Source: Scedosporium boydii
Lineage: Eukaryota; Ascomycota; Sordariomycetes; Microascales; Microascaceae
DNA length: 64,000 nt
Direction of reading: 5' to 3'
Assembly (NCBI GenBank): GCA_002221725.1
Contig: NJFT01000039.1
Location: 169,243 to 233,242, forward strand
Part shown: positions 58,010 through 64,000 of the stretch, piece by piece
How positions within the stretch are numbered: the stretch's first letter is position 1
Layout of the letters: the number at the start of each line of letters is the position of its first letter
Made by a program: the position numbers and the translations under genes
The notes under the pieces: generated by a model
The model's database searches: none
What the model saw: the letters and a program-made list of their open reading frames with translations, nothing else
What the model was told of the DNA's origin: nothing

Positions 58010-59089
58010 TTATACAGAACGGAGTTGGAGGAGCGCCTCGACGGCAGCTCGCTCCTGAGCGTCGGAGGTAGATGCCAACGCAGAAAAGTCGATATTTGCG
58101 GGTTGCAGCGAGCGCGCCATGCCGGCCGTGGCCGAGAATGAACGAAGCCCACCGCCATTATATACATGCGGAGAGAGTTGGTTGCCGTCAGCCGCCGCGG
58201 CCGCTCGGTTCGGGTACGAGCCGGCACGAAGGGCTGCAGCGCCAATGGCGGCCCAGTCTTCGTCGTCGGTGACATCGTCGGGATCATCGCCCATGACCAT
58301 GTCGTCGTCGGGGGCTTCGGAGCAGGATGCCGAGGCCGAGTCATCATCCAGTGACATGTTATCGGCTTCGTTCTCCGCCATGTAAATGTCGCGGTCGTCA
58401 TGCGAGAATACGACGGAGTCGCCCGTGCTAGACGACGACGGGTTAAGTCGGGACCTATCGACGGTCCTCAAGACACCGCTGGCAATAGGAATGCCCGATG
58501 CGACCGACGATTCACGGCTGTTGGGAGGTGAAGCGCCCCTGTCGCGGGAGGGATAGCCGCGTTGCTTAGCATCCCACCTTCCCCAGCCCACCTTTTCAAA
58601 CTCCACGTCTCCTTGCAAGCCTCCACCTTCTCCTCCCCGTCCCTCCAGTGCTCCTACTACTAGCCTTCGCGCCTTGGTTGGCGGGATTCCAGCGAAGCCG
58701 GGTACCGATGTGGTGAGGTAGCCCATGATGTGGCGAATGGCCAGAGGTCCGTGGTTGAGCAGGATCTCTGGAAGGTGGTACTTGGCCAGCATGGCGCTGG
58801 TGATAGCGCCGGCCGATTCAAAGGCAGCCAGGCCAGCGGACCGGTGACGATGGTGATCGTGGTCGTCCTGGAGATCCAGGTCCGAGTCGATGGGCTCGAG
58901 CTTCGTGGCTTTCTGTAGTTGGGCCTTGAGCCCGTGAGGAGGCAAAGCAGGAGAGATGGAGTTGGGAGGAGTCGGGAGAGGTTGAGATCGTGTCACAGCG
59001 CCAGGGACACTCCGAGCCGCTACAGCAGTTAAGTTGTCTCGGCTCAAGGAGGCCATGGGAATATCGCGAGCAGATACCGGCGACGCCAT
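58010..59089 (-). CDS. Stb3-family (putative Sin3-binding) regulator
   Basis: A single minus-strand exon codes for 359 residues. The Stb3 domain lies at about 85-175: AGLAAFESAGAITSAMLAKYHLP, then LLNHGPLAIRHIMGYLTTSVPGFAGIPPTKARRLVVGALEGRGG, then FEKVGWGRWDAK. In budding yeast Stb3 binds Sin3 and the ribosomal RNA processing element (RRPE) and represses ribosome-biogenesis genes when TOR and Sch9 signalling fall; the fungal homologue is likely a growth-linked nuclear regulator. The C-terminal half is acidic and Ser-rich (SLDDDSASASCSEAPDDDMVMGDDPDD), followed by GMARSLQPANIDFSALAS and the final AVEALLQLRSV. Upstream, a GTAAGG donor near 59415 and an acceptor near 59136 on the minus strand suggest a leader intron. 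Confidence 0.9.
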   Translation of the reverse strand: MASPVSARDIPMASLSRDNLTAVAARSVPGAVTRSQPLPTPPNSISPALPPHGLKAQLQKATKLEPIDSDLDLQDDHDHHRHRSAGLAAFESAGAITSAMLAKYHLPEILLNHGPLAIRHIMGYLTTSVPGFAGIPPTKARRLVVGALEGRGGEGGGLQGDVEFEKVGWGRWDAKQRGYPSRDRGASPPNSRESSVASGIPIASGVLRTVDRSRLNPSSSSTGDSVVFSHDDRDIYMAENEADNMSLDDDSASASCSEAPDDDMVMGDDPDDVTDDEDWAAIGAAALRAGSYPNRAAAAADGNQLSPHVYNGGGLRSFSATAGMARSLQPANIDFSALASTSDAQERAAVEALLQLRSV

Positions 59090-59757
59090 ATTGTTCCGTT
59101 AGGGTCAGATTAAGACGCTTTCTGGATTCGAATTCTAAAGACGGTGAGATGTTAATTTCGAGGCTTGTTGCAAAGTAGAGAGTGAGGCGACACGAAAAAT
59201 TCAAATGTTGCCTCTATGGGAGATGGTTGTGTATGTATTTGTCGTGTTGTTCTTGTGTTCTTGTCGTTGGCAGGGAAGAAAGAAAATATTTAATCAATGA
59301 AGCTTGAGTCACATCCAGAATGGACCGCGCGACTGAAGTCGGTATCCGAAGATAGGGGACTGCAAGGGAAGGGAAACAAGGGGGAGGGAGATTAAGAGAG
59401 TAGCGGTGGTTGCCTTACTGGGATAATTTGCGTCGAAACCGTCAAGGTTGGAAACAGTTCGAAAAATCGGACAAAAAAATTCAAAGTCAGGCGAGCGACC
59501 CAAAATTATCTTGATCCGACGGGAAAAAGGAGGCAAAGAAGGATAATGGAACTGTCCGGTAGAAGCTGGCGCGATAATCTGGACTGGTGACAGATGGCTC
59601 TCTCGAAAAGGAAACAAAAAAAAATTAAGTCGTGGTTTTGTTTTCTCGTTTGTTAGTTGCTTTGGGGAGAGAAAACAAAGGGAGAAGGTTTGGCGAGGCG
59701 TCGCGGCGTTGCCATGTATATACATAAACTACTTCATATGGGGGGAGTAGGAGTAGT

Positions 59758-59776
59758 GGGTGGGAGTGGGAGTGGG
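59758..59776 (+). repeat. G-run cluster with quadruplex potential, (GTGGGA)n-like
   Basis: Four GGG runs at 59758-59760, 59762-59764, 59768-59770 and 59774-59776 are separated by T, AGT and AGT. This fits a compact quadruplex. A CACTCA-type repeat on the same strand follows at about 59896-59921. It lies about 670 bp upstream of the Stb3-like ATG. Confidence 0.75.
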
Positions 59777-61173
59777 AGTGGCAGGAGCAGAGGAGGGAGT
59801 GACTGGAACGATCGATGGAAGGGGAGGCCCTGCACAGGCTGGCACAGGGAGAAGGGAGAATGCCAGGGAAAGCCGGGCACAACGCAGCGCAGGCACTCAC
59901 ACTCACACACTCACTCACACACCAGATGTGCGAGTACTACTTTCGTACAGATTGACGCATTCGACAAGAGTATCATTGATCATTTCCACACCCATGGGCT
60001 GGTCCTGCGCTGCAAATGGCCGCCCCATGCCAATAGCTGGGGGCGACTATTTCCATCTATGAAGTAACTCATATAATTAGTCTGATGAAAGTATCAAATT
60101 CTAGCAGCACAAAACGGTACCCAAGTACAATTCCCCGACATCGATTTTGGCTAGGAAAGTCCTCTCCATCTCGCCTGACCAGTGTGACGACGACTCTTCC
60201 CCCGTTTTCTCCCCCATTCGGACCATTCCTGCGCCCTGATTCCAGTCATTCCAGCACGTTGTACCTGTTCTGGGCACAATTGATAAAGCAGGTACGGAGG
60301 ATCAGGTGTTCGAGTACTCTAAAACCTTAGCGTCATGCGTGCTCTAGCGTGTATCCCAATACAAAATGGACTTCATATGGAAGTACCTGGACTACTTTCA
60401 TCGCGGAGAAATGGTTTCCTCTTCAAGTACTTCGCACAGTACCTCCGTGATGATGACGAGTAATACAGGGATAACCAATGAAATAAGTACTCAGAATGAG
60501 GTATACCGGTGACATTAAGCGTTTCGAGTAATGATATCACCGTTGGACCGTATTAGTACAAAGTATAACTCTGTGAAAAGTACCAGAATGCCAAGTCCAT
60601 CCATAATCTGGGGTGAGCATCGTATCCAGTACGTCTGCCGGCGGTGATTTCCTAGTGCCGAAACAAAGTATCCACAACTTCCGTCGCTCCCCTGCTCGCC
60701 TCGGGTATGTAAGTGTACACGTCAGGTATGGAGTGGCAGTGCTACGTACGACGAGGGCACCTTGGAGTGACCACTTCCCGGCACGGGCACTAAAAGGGAG
60801 TCCCAAAGCACCAAAGCAACTCTGGCAAGCCCAGCGTTTTCTTCCCACTAATATCCTCAATTTGAAAGATGGGAGAGAGCACTGGCCTGGCGGTGGTTTC
60901 CAAGTCGGCTGTTGGGTACATGCAAGTACGAGGTACTGTACATGATACATGCACAAGGCGAGCATTCAACCCTTCCAGGCAAAAGAAAAGGGAAAAGGAA
61001 AGAGCATGCAGGAAGCGAAGAGGCGGAACGGTCTTGGTATTCGTATGGATGAAGTACGTATCTCGTACCCATCCCATCTCATCCGGGTACTCCGTAAGAT
61101 TGTTCTGATGACGCTGATCAATTGTGCGTATCATTATTCTGGGACACTACCTGGCTCTCTTTTTTTACCAGCC

Positions 61174-61222
61174 AGAGCCCGTATAGCAGCAGAGCCCGTA
61201 TAGCAGCAGAGCCCGTATAGCA
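61174..61222. repeat. 17-bp tandem repeat, 2.9 copies
   Basis: Units of AGAGCCCGTATAGCAGC run at 61174-61190 and 61191-61207, and a third truncated copy at 61208-61222 is followed by AT-rich sequence. The copies are identical as far as they go. No gene overlaps. Confidence 0.95.
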
Positions 61223-64000
61223 AATAAATCCACTTTAAACAACAAATCGTCATTTACTTCATAAAAACAGCAATGGACCGAGAGGGAGCAGCTCGCAAAA
61301 AGGGTGTCACAAGGGCAGTCAAGAATAATAATACTTCCTCCGCGTCTTCGCGAATTATAGCATTTGAAGTATCGATAATAGCCAGGCCAGGGTTCAATAG
61401 TGAGTCAGAGCAGACACTTATCGCCCAGCCAGACGAACAAGGGCCTCTCCCCCAACTCTTTTCTGCTTGCTTCACTCACAGCTTCGTCTCCTCGCGTCTT
61501 TCTGGCGTGCAATGGCGTCGTAATTTCTCACTAAAAATCGAAACGTATGGAGAAATCTCCACCATCCTGCAAGTCAACCCGTCAACTTCCCCCCCTTCAC
61601 TCCTCAAGGGAACCCACTGGAGCTCTTGGAGCTAGAGAAGCCCCGTACTATTTTAGCACCCGAATAGGTCCCCATAGTTTCCCATCTCCTCTTATCTACG
61701 GAAACTATTAATTTTCAAGCTCGATTTCGTTTCCCCCGTTGTGTGTGTGTGCGCGGTTTTTGTTAAATTTTTGTGTAGCGTCTCTGGTGGAGAGAGTCGT
61801 GCGAAGCCCTTTCTCCGCCCCCCGTGCCCTGCTTTGCGACATCGATAGGGTAGGGCGCAAGCAGCTTTTGGCGCCGGTTTCCCCATCGTGACAGGAGCTG
61901 ATCATTTAATTCTAGCGGGTCACGATGCGGTTTTCAAGAAATCCTGATTTTCATCAATGTTCTGAGAGTGTACTTGTGCCGGGCTAACGGGGGTGTTTCT
62001 ATCGATCCCGGAAAACAGACCCGAGCCCGAGGAAGGACAGAGGCACGATGACGCGCGTGGACCTGCCCTTTGACCCCAGATAAGAGAGGACAAAACAGAA
62101 TCACGATTTGTGTAGGTTGGGCAAAGGGAAACCGCCTGGCTTGTGAAAATAACACGGCTAGCCCTAAACCCTCAGTTCTAGAAACCCCCAAACGTAGGTA
62201 CCATCGATTATCTTCAGAAACCCTCGAATCGTCATGTGAAGATGCCCGTTTTTATCTTGAAAGGCCAGCCACAATAGCTTATCTCGTTGACCCCGAGACA
62301 CCCGGCTCGCTATCCGTCTGCGGATGTTCTTCATTGTCACTGCAAGTTGCTTATCGGCCAAGTTATCACTCCCGGTCTAAGAAATGTACGGAAGAACCCG
62401 GAAAGAACAGGATCTCTCATCCATCAGCTGCCATCGGATAAGCCACTCGGTTCTCAATCGCACGGGGTGTGTGTCTCAAAGTACACGACGCGGGAGGAGG
62501 GAGTGCGGGTATTGTTCTGTTGTCTAAAAAAGTCGCGATGCTACTTCCCCAGTCTACGTACAGCTTGGATGATCCCATCAACGCATATCATCGCTATCAT
62601 CGATCAAAATGGCTCAAAAAGGTGTTAAAACACAAAAATTAGCGCAAAACCCACAAACTACCACAAAAACAACATCGGTTGATCCCGAAAACCCCCCAAT
62701 CAAGCCCTCAAGTTAGGGTTCGTGAACATGGGGTACGTAGTGATGCGCATTTCCAGAGCCAAAAAGCGCTGATCCGCCCTTCTTCGCTTTCTCGCTAGCT
62801 AAAAAGAGGTGTAAATGGACCGATACTTCACTCAGTCCGAATTGGCAGGATGACAACCATCACGTTGGGTGGCCTTCGTCTTGATTGGTCCCCGGTCAGA
62901 GAGGCAACGGCCAATGAGCTCGTAAAATCCCTCGGTGCGGTCTTCAATACTTCAAAGTTCATACGGAAAAGAGCGTCAACGGACGCGTCCTTTGTAAAAG
63001 GAATGGAAAAAAAGTTTCATTCACCCCTCCTTGGCCAGCCCAGCGGGGCTCGGCGACGCTTCCCTTCGAAAGCCGTCCGTTGGAACATGATGCCGAAGCT
63101 GGTTCCTTCCGTGTCGCCCGGCGTAGCACCATGTAAATCCTCGAACCGAGCACCAACAAAGTAGTCGCCCGGGGAGAGAGCTCTTCCTCCAGACACTACT
63201 TTGCAAGAACCGAAACCCCAAAAAACCTGAATCAGGGATTTTGGCCATTCACGTTGCCTGTGTAGCCCATCATCCACTGACCTTACCCCACGTTGTTGCA
63301 CACCCTGCATAGTCACCAAGGACGTCCGACCTCTAATACATCGTGGTATACAGCCTGGTCACCGGCGCGGGGGTGGGATCCCTGGCCATACAATCAAATA
63401 GTATGGTGTGTGTGCCTCCTGGATATGGGTGGAAAATACTTGTATATGGCAATCAGGTTGCTTGCGAACGCGTCTCCACGAAGATGAGGCCCGGAAGGGG
63501 GAGCCGGACGGGCAACAGGCACCGAACCTTCGGCAGATTAATCCTCGGTTGCCATGACAGCTCGAATCACTCCTCCTTGTATTACGCCGCTGGCCCGATG
63601 TATCAGTTGCAACCCCCGCTCCCCAAAGAAACCAGTCCAACAATACATGAACGATACTGTTGAAGAGTGACCTGTGGCGTGGCGGGGTAGGGCGTTCAGA
63701 TATGCTGTCTCCCCTCACCGGCGTAGTACTGCTGATATGAATGGCTTCGGTTGTGTCAAGTGTCAACCCGGTCGCCGTCGCCCAAATGGCCATGGCGAAT
63801 GGCAAATAATTGTTGGGAGACAATCGATTAAGAATTGACTCGCGACATCGGCGACACTGTGTTTTGTGTGTTTTGATACGATAAGACAATCACCGCCGAC
63901 TGGCGATGAATGCGGCGAACGTAGAGCTACAGTTGAGCGACACGAGCATCAACCAAACACAAATTCCTGGCATGCCTGTACAACATACGCACCGTTAGCA

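Larger units (their letters stand above)
59090..64000. other. Leader of the Stb3-like gene and gene-free region to the window end
   Basis: The first 700 bp are pyrimidine-rich on the minus strand, as expected for promoter and 5' leader of the Stb3-like gene. I find no supported gene from there to 64000; the frames are short and mostly lack an ATG. TACTCCGTA occurs at 61088 and ATCAATTG at 61117. Two tandem or G-rich elements are listed separately. A gene could begin beyond the right edge. Confidence 0.5.

Noticed and set aside
62850..63889. Frames at 62850-63164 (+) and 63359-63889 (-) near the right edge
   Set aside because: No domain is visible; the minus frame has no ATG at its start, and its internal ATG near 63799 gives only a weak hydrophobic start.
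1..64000. CRISPR arrays, operons or ribosome binding sites
   Set aside because: The window is eukaryotic; no regularly spaced repeats beyond the listed tandem repeats were seen.

Overview
The window is nuclear DNA of a filamentous ascomycete, most likely a Sordariomycete. The genes carry short introns (mostly 74-128 nt) with GT(A/G)AGT donors, CTAAC-type branch points and YAG acceptors. Leaders are pyrimidine-rich, proteins are rich in Ser/Pro/Gln low-complexity sequence, and the recognisable families (PacC, Hut1, Stb3, TBC1D5-like, Vba-type MFS) are those of Pezizomycotina. I support sixteen protein genes. I found no tRNA, rRNA, CRISPR array or intact transposon. About half of the window is intergenic, in gene-free stretches of 1-5 kb.

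Layout. 1-4963: gene-free DNA and leader. 4964-9195 (+): large disordered protein in two exons. 10690-12083 (-): hut1, a nucleotide-sugar transporter of the ER. 14131-15417 (-): triple-KH RNA-binding protein behind a long purine/pyrimidine-asymmetric upstream region. 18382-20217 (-): conserved fungal protein with acidic W-G-x-F/F-G-D-F motifs. 21231-23992 (+): TBC1D5-type Rab GAP in six exons. 24344-26182 (-): Vba/Fnx1-type MFS transporter. 27452-28853 (+): D-serine dehydratase/D-threonine aldolase-like PLP enzyme. 28992-31268 (-): N,N-dimethylformamidase large-subunit-like protein. 31269-36210: gene-free. 36211-38949 (+): low-complexity protein with a C-terminal Cys-rich zinc-type domain. 40219-41727 (+): uncharacterised protein. 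41850-42242 (-): small one-TM protein. 43197-43979 (-): 6-phosphogluconolactonase. 46782-48395 (+): TPR/zinc/SET protein. 48725-49162 (-): small secreted 12-cysteine protein. 53078-55123 (+): pacC, the ambient-pH regulator, preceded by a cluster of PacC-type sites. 58010-59089 (-): Stb3-family protein. 59090-64000: gene-free.

Most of the window is housekeeping or regulatory: membrane traffic, RNA binding, pentose phosphate pathway, pH response, growth-linked transcription. The part most like an accessory metabolic module is 24344-31268, where a transporter, a D-amino-acid-type PLP enzyme and an amide-hydrolase-like protein lie side by side. The strongest unexplained signals outside genes are two related 9-mers (TACTTCGTA and TACTCCGTA) that recur 19 times, all outside the called genes, and the seven GCCAAG sites 5' of pacC.

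Exon borders were placed by eye from splice consensus and from reading frame. I ran no database search, so family assignments rest on recognised motifs and remembered family features.
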